NCBI GenBank assembly: GCA_038329845.1
Contig: JBBQNJ010000063.1
Coordinates: 1-30,496, forward strand
Direction of reading: 5' to 3'
DNA: 30,496 bases
From: JBBQNJ01 sp038329845
GTDB taxonomy: Bacteria; Planctomycetota; Phycisphaerae; Tepidisphaerales; Tepidisphaeraceae
A program made the translations under genes and the position numbers. Below, in pieces: positions 23,374-30,496 of the stretch. The notes beneath the pieces were generated by a model. The model saw only the letters and a list, made by a program, of their open reading frames with translations. It was not told the DNA's origin and ran no database searches. Every line of letters starts with the position of its first letter. Position 1 is the first letter of the stretch.

Positions 23374-24717
23374 TTATCGCATCTCGGCCAAAGCGGCCCG
23401 GGCCGCCGGAAGGTGTGGAGAACGCGGGGCGCGCCCGATGGCGGCGCGGATCAGGTCGCGGGCCGATTCGCGCGACTTGGGATCGAACTCGACAAGCGCC
23501 TTGGCCCGCGTGATCACCACCGGCAGGTCGTCGATGTCGATTTTAACCTCCGCGACGTGACCGCCGCGCAGCGTGTACGAGCCGATCAGGCGGGTTTGAT
23601 CGCGCATGACCAGCGTCAGGCGGGGCGGGCTTTGCGGCGCGGGTGGGTCCAGCGTCCATTCCCCGGCATGCTCTGCGCCTTTGATCGCATCGGCCAGCAG
23701 AGACGCTGGAAGCCAGTGATCGCCCTCGAAGTTCAACCCGCCGGCCCGACCGGCCGCGACAAACGCCGCAAAGTCGGAGAACGTCTGCTTGCGCGCCTGC
23801 GCTCGGCCCAGATGGCTCACGAGGATCGACACGGTGGCCTGGCCGTATTTCCCCGCCGTCGGACTGCCCTGGAGCGACGACCAGTAGGCCCGCCATTTTT
23901 CCTCGAATCCGTCGACCGAGCCGAAGTTGTCCATCCACGCCGCCGGCCATTGCTGCCCGCGGGCGATGGCGTTGATGAATCCGGCCAGGGCCTTCTGATA
24001 TCGCCCATCGTCGCCGTGGGCGAGGAAATGGACCATGGACCAGGCCTGGTCGTAATTCTGGATCGACAGCGCGCCGTTCCACTGCTCCAGCGACATCTGC
24101 ATCATCGCCTCGAGCGATCGCATCTGGCGATCGCGCAGCGACTCCTGGATGCGCTTCAGCCGCCACGGGGGGATGATCCCGGTGACGAATCCATCGCCCG
24201 TCCACAGCCCCTCGCCGAAATACTCGGCCAGACCCTCGTTCAGCCAGATGGGCAAGTCGCCGCGAATGACGGCGTGGGCGAACTGGTGGAATCCCTCATG
24301 CTGTACGGTGTGCCACGTCCCGGCGCCCGCGCCGGGGCGGGCGACGGCCATCAGCTTCGTGCCGTTGAAGACCCCCGCCGATCCGGGCGGAGCGCCGGTG
24401 GCGTAGTAATCCGCGGGATTGCTGAACAGATAAAACGGCAGGCGCGAACGGATTTCGCCGGAAAAATCCCGCGTGCGCTGATGATACTCTTCGGCCATGC
24501 GCGTCATGCGCAAGTTCGCCTCGCGCAGGGCGTCGCCGCTGAGGTCGGTGTGGATGACGTAGTAGCGGGTGGGATAAGCCTCAAGGCGCCCGGCGGCGGG
24601 CGATGCGGCGACGGAGGCAGCGGGCCGCGGGGGCTTTCGCGGCGTCGATTGCCCGCGGGCGATTCCCGCCAGCAGGCATCCGAGGCAAACGATCGCCGAT
24701 CGCTGAATCGTTGTCAT
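23374..24717 (-). CDS. Secreted gluzincin-type zinc metalloprotease (DUF1570-like)
   Basis: An exported protein of 447 residues with an N-terminal signal (IVCLGCLLAGIARG). Residues 48-110 form a domain opening with YYVIHTDLSGDALREA. QHEGFHQFAH gives the HExxH zinc site (His140, Glu141, His144), and LNEGLAEYFGEG 17 residues later gives the third ligand Glu161, the gluzincin pattern. This matches planctomycete DUF1570-type proteins, whose substrates are not known. The C-terminal ~80 residues form a small beta-rich region (TRLIGSYTLRGGHVAEVKI). ATG 24717 is 15 bases after the stop of the heparinase-like gene, so both are probably on one transcript. No strong ribosome-binding site is seen. Confidence 0.82.
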   Translation of the reverse strand: MTTIQRSAIVCLGCLLAGIARGQSTPRKPPRPAASVAASPAAGRLEAYPTRYYVIHTDLSGDALREANLRMTRMAEEYHQRTRDFSGEIRSRLPFYLFSNPADYYATGAPPGSAGVFNGTKLMAVARPGAGAGTWHTVQHEGFHQFAHAVIRGDLPIWLNEGLAEYFGEGLWTGDGFVTGIIPPWRLKRIQESLRDRQMRSLEAMMQMSLEQWNGALSIQNYDQAWSMVHFLAHGDDGRYQKALAGFINAIARGQQWPAAWMDNFGSVDGFEEKWRAYWSSLQGSPTAGKYGQATVSILVSHLGRAQARKQTFSDFAAFVAAGRAGGLNFEGDHWLPASLLADAIKGAEHAGEWTLDPPAPQSPPRLTLVMRDQTRLIGSYTLRGGHVAEVKIDIDDLPVVITRAKALVEFDPKSRESARDLIRAAIGRAPRSPHLPAARAALAEMR

Positions 24718-24732
24718 GAGGCGGCTTGGGCG

Positions 24733-26586
24733 TTAGCGCCCGTCTTTCCACTTTGCGAGCGGCTGGGCATCGGGCCACTTCGCCGGTCCATCGCTCCAGA
24801 ACAACACCCGGATTGTTGTGTCGCCAACGCGGTCGTTCAACCGGACACGCACTTTTTTCAATCCGGGGGTCTGCTTCTGCGGCGCCGGCGGATTAACGTC
24901 GAGCACTTCAAACGCGGCCCCGGGACAATCGACTTCCATGAACATCGTCACGCCGCTCTTGTCGGTGAGCGTCAATCGGCGGCCGCCGGCCGTCAGTTTG
25001 ACCGTTGCGAGGGTGTGGATCGCCCAGTCGATCCGCAGCGCCGATTCGCCATGAATCTCGTCCTGCACCAGCACGCAGTTGCGATCCAACAGCGCCACCC
25101 CGCGTTTGACCTTCGCGCCGTCGGCGCGGTACGCAGCGTCCAGATCAGCCACGGCGTGGGCCCGCGCCGGAGTCGATTGATACGCCACGATCGGTGCCTT
25201 GGCCGCGGGATCCTGATTGTGATCGTTGATCACCAGCGTGTTATGACCCTCGGTGCGCAGGCGGTAATACTCCCAGCGCTGCTTGCCGAAGTATCCCGGA
25301 AGGTTGTAATCATCGCCGGCCAGGTCCATGACCCAGCGGACGCCGCCGGCGTCGAGGACGAACGTGCCTTGGTCCAGGTGGGAGTGATTGGCGTGGTTGT
25401 CCCCTCCTTTGAAACCGACGTACATCGCCTTGGGATCGGCCCAGGTGCCGCGGAAAAATGCGACCTGGATTCCCTCAAAATACGCATCCAGCGGCAGCGC
25501 CTTCAGTGCCGCCTGCGGATCGGTCGCTGGCTTGCGATACCACAGCAGATGCAACATCTCGGCCCGATCCCCGATCCGCGCCAGCTCGTCGGCGATGAAC
25601 GCCGGCTGGTTGAATTGGTGGCCCAGCCAGAACATCTGCGCAGTGCGTCCATCGCCGTCGTTGGCATCGGCGAAATTAAACGTCAAGCCGATCGGTCCGA
25701 CCGAATGGATACGGAAAAATCCGGTCCGGTCGAAGCCCGGCGCCGACATCAAGGGCGACGGCTCGCCCAGCGCCGATTCGATCGTGGCCAGGTAGAAGAC
25801 CGTGTACTTCGTGGCGTAGGCCCAGTACCCCGGACCTTCGGCGATCCCTCCATCCGGGGCGAACGACTTCATCGACGGAGCGATCGACTTGCGGGCATGA
25901 TCCAGAACGCGATTGGCGATTTCCGGCGATTCATCCGCGATCGCCAGCGCCGCCATCGTCATCCCGCCGTTGCATACCTGGTTCCAGTTGTGAGTGACCT
26001 TCGGCCACCAGCCGTTCTCCTCGTACGCTTTGATCCCCGGCGTCAGCCCCAGGCGAATCATCGCCTCACGGAAGATTGTTCGTTCCTCGGCGGTCCATTG
26101 CTCATAGAGCCAGTCGTATCCGATCGCCACCGCGGCGCTCATCTCGGCGGTGTCGAGGAAGTGCGATGGGTTCCAGTCCGCCATGGTACATGCCGCAAGC
26201 ATCTCCTTGCGGGCACGATCCACCCAGCGCCGATCCGGCTGAAGCTGATGAAGCCCCGCCAACAGCGTGATTCGATCCAAGGCCCGGCGGCTCTGCTGCA
26301 ACAATCTCGGCCCGATCAGCACATGCTCGACCGGTGGCTGACTGAGAAGCTTTTCCGCTTGCTTCACCAGCGAGCGCATCCAACGCTCCTGCTGCGATCC
26401 TCGCTCCACAATCGCCTCGCGGACGACTTGGAAATCTTGAGCGGTGCAGAGAATCCGGGGATGCTGCATTCGAAGTCCTCGTAGGCGGCCCACATCCGCA
26501 GCACCGGCCGAATCGACAATGCCGATCGCCAGCAGCCAAAACGCGACGAACAGGCTTGTCGCGGACAATACGGACGGCGTACTCAT
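24733..26586 (-). CDS. Secreted heparinase II/III-like polysaccharide lyase
   Basis: An exported protein of 617 residues. The signal peptide is SVLSATSLFVAFWLLAIGIVDSAGA. An alpha-helical toroid domain (about 35-330) carries HNWNQVCNGGMTMAALA and EGPGYWAYATKYTVFYLA, with a Tyr at the usual catalytic position. The C-terminal beta-sandwich carries NHANHSHLDQGTFVLDAGG and GHNTLVINDHNQ, with His residues typical of heparinase II/III-family and alginate-lyase-like (PL12/15/17/21) enzymes. It should cut uronic-acid-containing polysaccharides by beta-elimination; the polymer is not known. I start at ATG 26586, directly before the signal peptide; an upstream in-frame extension to 26685 is not credible. 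The metalloprotease gene follows. Confidence 0.85.
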   Translation of the reverse strand: MSTPSVLSATSLFVAFWLLAIGIVDSAGAADVGRLRGLRMQHPRILCTAQDFQVVREAIVERGSQQERWMRSLVKQAEKLLSQPPVEHVLIGPRLLQQSRRALDRITLLAGLHQLQPDRRWVDRARKEMLAACTMADWNPSHFLDTAEMSAAVAIGYDWLYEQWTAEERTIFREAMIRLGLTPGIKAYEENGWWPKVTHNWNQVCNGGMTMAALAIADESPEIANRVLDHARKSIAPSMKSFAPDGGIAEGPGYWAYATKYTVFYLATIESALGEPSPLMSAPGFDRTGFFRIHSVGPIGLTFNFADANDGDGRTAQMFWLGHQFNQPAFIADELARIGDRAEMLHLLWYRKPATDPQAALKALPLDAYFEGIQVAFFRGTWADPKAMYVGFKGGDNHANHSHLDQGTFVLDAGGVRWVMDLAGDDYNLPGYFGKQRWEYYRLRTEGHNTLVINDHNQDPAAKAPIVAYQSTPARAHAVADLDAAYRADGAKVKRGVALLDRNCVLVQDEIHGESALRIDWAIHTLATVKLTAGGRRLTLTDKSGVTMFMEVDCPGAAFEVLDVNPPAPQKQTPGLKKVRVRLNDRVGDTTIRVLFWSDGPAKWPDAQPLAKWKDGR

Positions 26587-26675
26587 GCCATGCCATGTAC
26601 CGCGCCACGAGTCCCTAAACAAGCTCCCGCCCGTCTCACAATTGAACGTTGAACGCGGATAGAATCGTCGTAACA

Positions 26676-26813
26676 CTACACCCATCTGCCACCACCTGCC
26701 ACCACCTGCGCAGGCAACGGGGGGAGCTGGCCGGTGATCAGCAGTTCACGCAACGCCAAGCCTACGGCTTCCGCGATTAGCAGTTCTTCCGACTCAAGAT
26801 AGACGCCCCGCAT
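26676..26813 (-). CDS. Possible small protein, 45 residues
   Basis: A short frame from ATG 26813, preceded by AGGTGG at good spacing, to TAG at 26676. The product begins MRGVYLESEELLIAEAVGLA, continues with an amphipathic LRELLITGQL helix-like run and ends in a Gly-rich tail. The tail comes from an 11-bp tandem repeat at about 26685-26707 (CTGCCACCACC on the plus strand). No family is recognised. It lies 89 bases upstream of the heparinase-like gene on the same strand and could lead that operon. The good ribosome-binding site and sensible composition are the only support. Confidence 0.45.
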   Translation of the reverse strand: MRGVYLESEELLIAEAVGLALRELLITGQLPPLPAQVVAGGGRWV

Positions 26814-26973
26814 GAGACCACCTACGCATTGGTCGGATGAACCTCAAAAAATAGAAGCGCCTCCTCTTTCTGGGTGGCGAGGACGTCTTGACGATATTCC
26901 GAAGGGGGGAAAGCCGCGCGTTGGGGATGGGAAACGGACCCTCTATCTCGGTCGGCCGTTGAATTTTTCGCAA

Positions 26974-27001
26974 TTGCCCGACCGGACGGCGGTGGTATAG
27001 T
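26974..27001 (+). promoter_or_regulatory. Candidate promoter for rpoN
   Basis: TTGCCC (26974-26979) and TATAGT (26996-27001) lie 16 bases apart and about 60 bases before the rpoN start, in the 252-base gene-free spacer between the divergent small ORF and rpoN. It is a moderate match to the sigma-70 consensus. Nothing else was identified in that spacer. Confidence 0.4.
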
Positions 27002-27065
27002 GTCACAGGCGAGGAAGCAAATGGCGTGCCCAAGAGAATTTCGGACGGGTAACTAAGGGTATTGG

Positions 27066-28595
27066 ATGCAGTTAACGCAATCAGCTTCCATGCGGCAGGA
27101 GCTTCGGCAGTTCCTCACGCCGCGGATGATCCAGAGCATGGAGATTCTCCAGCTCCCGCTGATGGCGCTGGAGGAACGCATCGAGCAGGAACTCGAGGCC
27201 AACCCGGTTCTCGAACTCGATGAACGCGATCCCGACTCTCCCGAGACGCCCACCGATGGGTCCGCCGCTGCCGATTCTCAAAACGCCGAGTCCACTGAGA
27301 TCGAGCAGGAACGGGCGATGGTCATCGAGCCCGAATCCGGCGCCGATGACTTCGACCGGCTGGCGCGGATCAGCGAATACCTCGAAAATGAGGAGTTTTC
27401 CCCCGCCAATCTTGGCCCGTCGCCGCGGGTTTCCAGCTATGACGGCGAGCGCGATCGCAAGCTCGATGCGATGAACAACACCGCCGCCCGCGGCATCACC
27501 CTGCAGGAGCATCTGCTGGGGCAATGGGCGTTCATCGAGGCGCCCGCCAGCGTGCGCGAAGCCGGGACCGCGATTATCAATGCGATCAATGAAAATGGGT
27601 ACCTGGCGACCCCGCTCGAGCAGGTGCAGGCCGAATCGAAATCGCCGCTGGCGATGGCCGACCTCGAGGCGGGGCTTCGCCTGGTACACAAGCTCGAACC
27701 GGCGGGGGTGGGGGCCCGCGATCTCCAGGAGTGCCTGCTGCTGCAACTGCGAGACCTCGAGCAGGATCCGGAAATGGCCGAGGGCCATGATTTCGACCTG
27801 GAACGCCGACTGGTCAAGGATCATCTAAACGACCTGAAGCTCAACCGCTATCCCCAGATCAGTCGCAAGCTGGCGCGCCCCATCGAGCAGTTGCAGGCGG
27901 CGGTGAAACGCCTCGGCCGGCTCAATCCGCACCCCGGAGCGCTGATCGGGACCGTCGATGCCCCGCCGATCACGCCGGACGCGATGATCTATTTCGACGA
28001 AGAGACCGGGCGCTACGAGATCGAGATGTCCCGGGACAACTCCTCGAATCTGTCGATCAGCGCCCTGTATCGCAAGATGCTCAAGAACCGCGCCACCGAC
28101 AAGAAGACCCGCGAGTTCCTGACCAACAATGTCCGCAATGCCCGCTGGCTCATCGAATCCATCGAGCAGCGCAAGAGCACCATCCAGCGGGTGATCCGCC
28201 GCGTGGTCGATGCCCAGCAGGAATTCTTCGAAAAAGGGCCAGAATTCCTCAAACCCTTGCCGATGATCCAGGTTGCCGATCAGCTCGGCATCCATGTGGC
28301 CACGGTCTCGCGGGCTGTCAGCGAAAAGTGGATTCAGACCCCTCGCGGCGTATTTCCGTTGCGCCGATTCTTCTCCGGCGGGACCACCAGCGCTGAAGGC
28401 GAGGACATGAGTTGGGATGCGGTCAAGGAGAAGCTGAAGATCATCGTCGACGCCGAGGATAAGGACAAACCGCTGGCCGACGATGAGATCATGGACAAAC
28501 TCAACGAGCAGGGGATCGTGTTGGCGCGACGTACCGTGGCGAAATATCGCAAATTGCTCAATATCCCCACCGCCCGCCAGCGAAGGCAGTTCTAA
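27066..28595 (+). CDS. rpoN: RNA polymerase sigma-54 factor
   Basis: The alternative sigma factor that directs RNA polymerase to -24/-12 promoters and needs an AAA+ activator to open them. It has 509 residues, the usual length. Region I is LRQFLTPRMIQSMEILQLPL (11-30) followed by EERIEQELEANPVLEL, the activator-contact region. Region II is acidic (50-100). The core-binding domain includes ITLQEHLLGQW and LEPAGVGARDLQECLLLQL. The helix-turn-helix is VADQLGIHVATVSRAVSEKW, leading into FPLRRFFS, and the RpoN box is ARRTVAKYRK (487-496), which reads the -24 element. AAGGG lies 7 bases before ATG 27066. No activator gene is in the window. Confidence 0.97.
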   Translation: MQLTQSASMRQELRQFLTPRMIQSMEILQLPLMALEERIEQELEANPVLELDERDPDSPETPTDGSAAADSQNAESTEIEQERAMVIEPESGADDFDRLARISEYLENEEFSPANLGPSPRVSSYDGERDRKLDAMNNTAARGITLQEHLLGQWAFIEAPASVREAGTAIINAINENGYLATPLEQVQAESKSPLAMADLEAGLRLVHKLEPAGVGARDLQECLLLQLRDLEQDPEMAEGHDFDLERRLVKDHLNDLKLNRYPQISRKLARPIEQLQAAVKRLGRLNPHPGALIGTVDAPPITPDAMIYFDEETGRYEIEMSRDNSSNLSISALYRKMLKNRATDKKTREFLTNNVRNARWLIESIEQRKSTIQRVIRRVVDAQQEFFEKGPEFLKPLPMIQVADQLGIHVATVSRAVSEKWIQTPRGVFPLRRFFSGGTTSAEGEDMSWDAVKEKLKIIVDAEDKDKPLADDEIMDKLNEQGIVLARRTVAKYRKLLNIPTARQRRQF

Positions 28596-28676
28596 TCGCC
28601 GCGGCATGGGTTACAGTCTGCGAATGCTCAGGGCCGAGGAAATTTCGGCGCTGCAAATAAAAAAAAATGCTGGACC

Positions 28677-28705
28677 TTGACATTGGAGAAGAGGGGTGGC
28701 ATAAT
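28677..28705 (+). promoter_or_regulatory. Strong sigma-70-type promoter after rpoN
   Basis: TTGACA (28677-28682), a 17-base spacer and CATAAT (28700-28705) give a near-consensus promoter. An A-run (28661-28667) upstream resembles an UP element. Transcription would start near 28712 and run into the small zinc-ribbon frame and on towards the rRNA leader. Confidence 0.7.
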
Positions 28706-28732
28706 CGTACCCGGTTCGGTTGCCTACCCCCC

Positions 28733-28937
28733 GTGTGGCGTTTGCCGCAGTGCTTTAACTGCGGCGGTTCGATGAACGTCGCCCGCTCGTTGCGAATCCG
28801 CAACAAACCTGAACTGCCCGGAATGCCGGTGCCTCACCGGCCACGAGGTGATTGTCGCCTGGTGGACCTATGGGAAGACCGGAATTGAAGTCCGCCGCCT
28901 GGGAACGCCGATAAAGCAGTTTCTGGCAAGGATTTAA
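28733..28937 (+). pseudogene. Small zinc-ribbon ORF with an apparent +1 frameshift
   Basis: Two overlapping frames each carry half of a zinc ribbon. The first, from GTG 28733 (or ATG 28772), reads QCFNCGGSMNVARSLRIRNK. The second, one base shifted, reads LNCPECRCLTGHEVIVAWW and stops with TAA at 28937. Skipping one base near 28808 gives C-x2-C-x17-C-x2-C, an ideal zinc-ribbon spacing, and a product of about 68 residues. A near-consensus promoter lies just upstream, but there is no ribosome-binding site before the GTG. It could be a pseudogene, a sequencing error or a programmed frameshift. The two halves also share a hairpin-forming stretch GCCGCAGT/ACTGCGGC (28744-28765). Confidence 0.5.
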
Positions 28938-28944
28938 CGGGATG

Positions 28945-29018
28945 TTGACACAATGGTTTCGAGATTTAAAAAAAAATCTTGACACACGGGTTGACAAGCG
29001 GAAATCGGGCGATAAGAT
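28945..29018 (+). promoter_or_regulatory. Repeated rRNA promoter elements
   Basis: Three TTGACA boxes occur at 28945, 28979 and 28991. The last is followed after 16 bases by TAAGAT (29013-29018), the best rRNA promoter. The first pairs with TAAAAA after 16 bases. An A-run at 28968-28976 precedes the last box like an UP element. Transcription would begin about 29025, roughly 500 bases before 16S. Confidence 0.65.
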
Positions 29019-29112
29019 TCGCCGCTCGCTCGGGACGAGAAGTCGTCCGGCAGGGTGAAGAAAGAAACGTCGGTGGCGGTGAATAGCTGTCAGTCGATGA
29101 TTGATCTAGAGA

Positions 29113-29124
29113 TGCTCTTTGACA
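29113..29124 (+). promoter_or_regulatory. boxA antitermination element of the rRNA leader
   Basis: TGCTCTTTGACA differs at one base from the bacterial rrn boxA consensus TGCTCTTTAACA. It lies in the rRNA leader, about 100 bases after the promoter and 410 before 16S, where it would recruit NusB/NusE for antitermination. Confidence 0.75.
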
Positions 29125-29145
29125 AGTGAATAGTCGGACAACTGC

Positions 29146-29202
29146 GAGGATGTGAGTCCGAAGGCCCTTGTGTACAAGGGTTGTTCGGACAACCGGATCC
29201 TC
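29146..29202 (+). ncRNA. Nested leader hairpin of the rRNA precursor
   Basis: Three nested stems are visible: GAGGAT (29146-29151) with ATCCTC (29197-29202), GTCCGAA (29156-29162) with TTCGGAC (29184-29190), and CCCTTG (29165-29170) with CAAGGG (29175-29180) closing a four-base loop. It follows boxA and is part of the transcribed leader; a role in precursor folding or processing is likely. Confidence 0.6.
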
Positions 29203-29531
29203 ATTCATCTTTGACTTTCGGGTTAAAGGTGGATGGACAAGATCTCAAGCATCCTTGTGGTTACACGCAAAGTGATCTTCCTTGATCAATTTTGAGAGTA
29301 AGCCAACGAAGATGTTTGAGCCTTGCTTTTCTTGGATTAGGGCGAAAGCCTTGATCCAGGAAGAATTGACCTGTCGCGACCTAGCCGGCGCGGCAGGCAA
29401 CAACCCCCACGATGGCAAAGTCTTTAGTCCATCGTGGGACGGACAAACTCGTTTCGAGGATAAACGCATTCCCCAAAACCGTTAGTCCGGGCGTAAAGCC
29501 CGGCAGGAGGCGGGGGGTGTGCCAAGAAATT
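29203..29531 (+). other. Rest of the 16S rRNA leader, with two further hairpins
   Basis: This transcribed leader has no gene. CCCACGATGG (29406-29415) pairs with CCATCGTGGG (29429-29438), and CCGGGC (29487-29492) pairs with GCCCGG (29498-29503). An imperfect stem lies near 29333-29361. Such stems usually help fold the precursor and position RNase III-type cuts; the matching 3' strand would lie beyond the window. Confidence 0.55.

Positions 29532-30496
<965 letters not shown>

Noticed and set aside
23350..26484. A 1044-residue plus-strand open frame opposite the metalloprotease and lyase genes
   Set aside because: It is antisense to two well-supported genes, has Arg/Gly/His-rich low-information sequence and no recognisable domain; long antisense frames are expected in GC-rich DNA.
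28683..28937. TGA at 28773-28775 in the second zinc-ribbon frame as a possible selenocysteine codon
   Set aside because: The two CxxC halves align at the expected spacing only when the frames are joined by a single-base shift; no SECIS-like element is evident.

Overview
The window looks like a chromosomal segment of a GC-rich member of the Planctomycetota, most likely class Phycisphaerae. Three things point there. The partial 16S rRNA gene at the right end carries planctomycete-like signature stretches. Two type IV prepilin-like proteins carry the H-X9-DG motif that is abundant in this phylum. A PEP-CTERM surface protein sits beside secreted glycoside hydrolases. The class-level placement is from memory of 16S signatures, not from an alignment.

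Layout. 1-2459 is a loose, probably mobile-element-influenced edge: the end of an IS630-type transposase, a strong hairpin terminator, one glycosyltransferase-like gene, and a non-coding stretch with a three-copy inverted/direct repeat. 2460-4159 (+) holds rpiA and an AEC-family permease. 4312-14659 (-) is a polysaccharide-degradation locus read right to left: a GntR/LacI-type regulator, a PEP-CTERM protein, two prepilin-like proteins, a clan GH-A glycosidase, a small secreted protein and a 1104-residue multidomain glycosidase. A palindromic REP-like array (14817-15000) separates it from the next block.

15053-19410 (+) encodes an unusual tandem kinase-like protein, a cysteine desulfurase-like enzyme and an MFS permease translationally coupled to it. 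19530-23340 is a tetrapyrrole block (hemC, then a cobA-hemD fusion, then a lipoprotein), with an inverted PilZ gene and a repeat-bearing spacer between hemC and cobA-hemD. 23374-26813 (-) holds a secreted zinc metalloprotease, a heparinase II/III-like lyase and a possible 45-residue protein. 27066-28595 (+) is rpoN. It is followed by a strong promoter and a small, apparently frameshifted zinc-ribbon ORF, then the rRNA promoter/leader region (repeated TTGACA boxes, boxA, stable hairpins), then the first 965 nt of 16S rRNA.

How it fits together. The minus-strand locus is best read as sugar-responsive: the regulator would sense a glycan breakdown product and control the surface and secreted proteins that capture and cut the polymer. 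The heparinase-like lyase on the other side of the window suggests wider use of acidic polysaccharides. No tRNA, CRISPR array, complete insertion sequence or phage gene was recognised. The most unusual item is the tandem kinase-like protein, whose first copy keeps the catalytic-type aspartates while the second has lost both.
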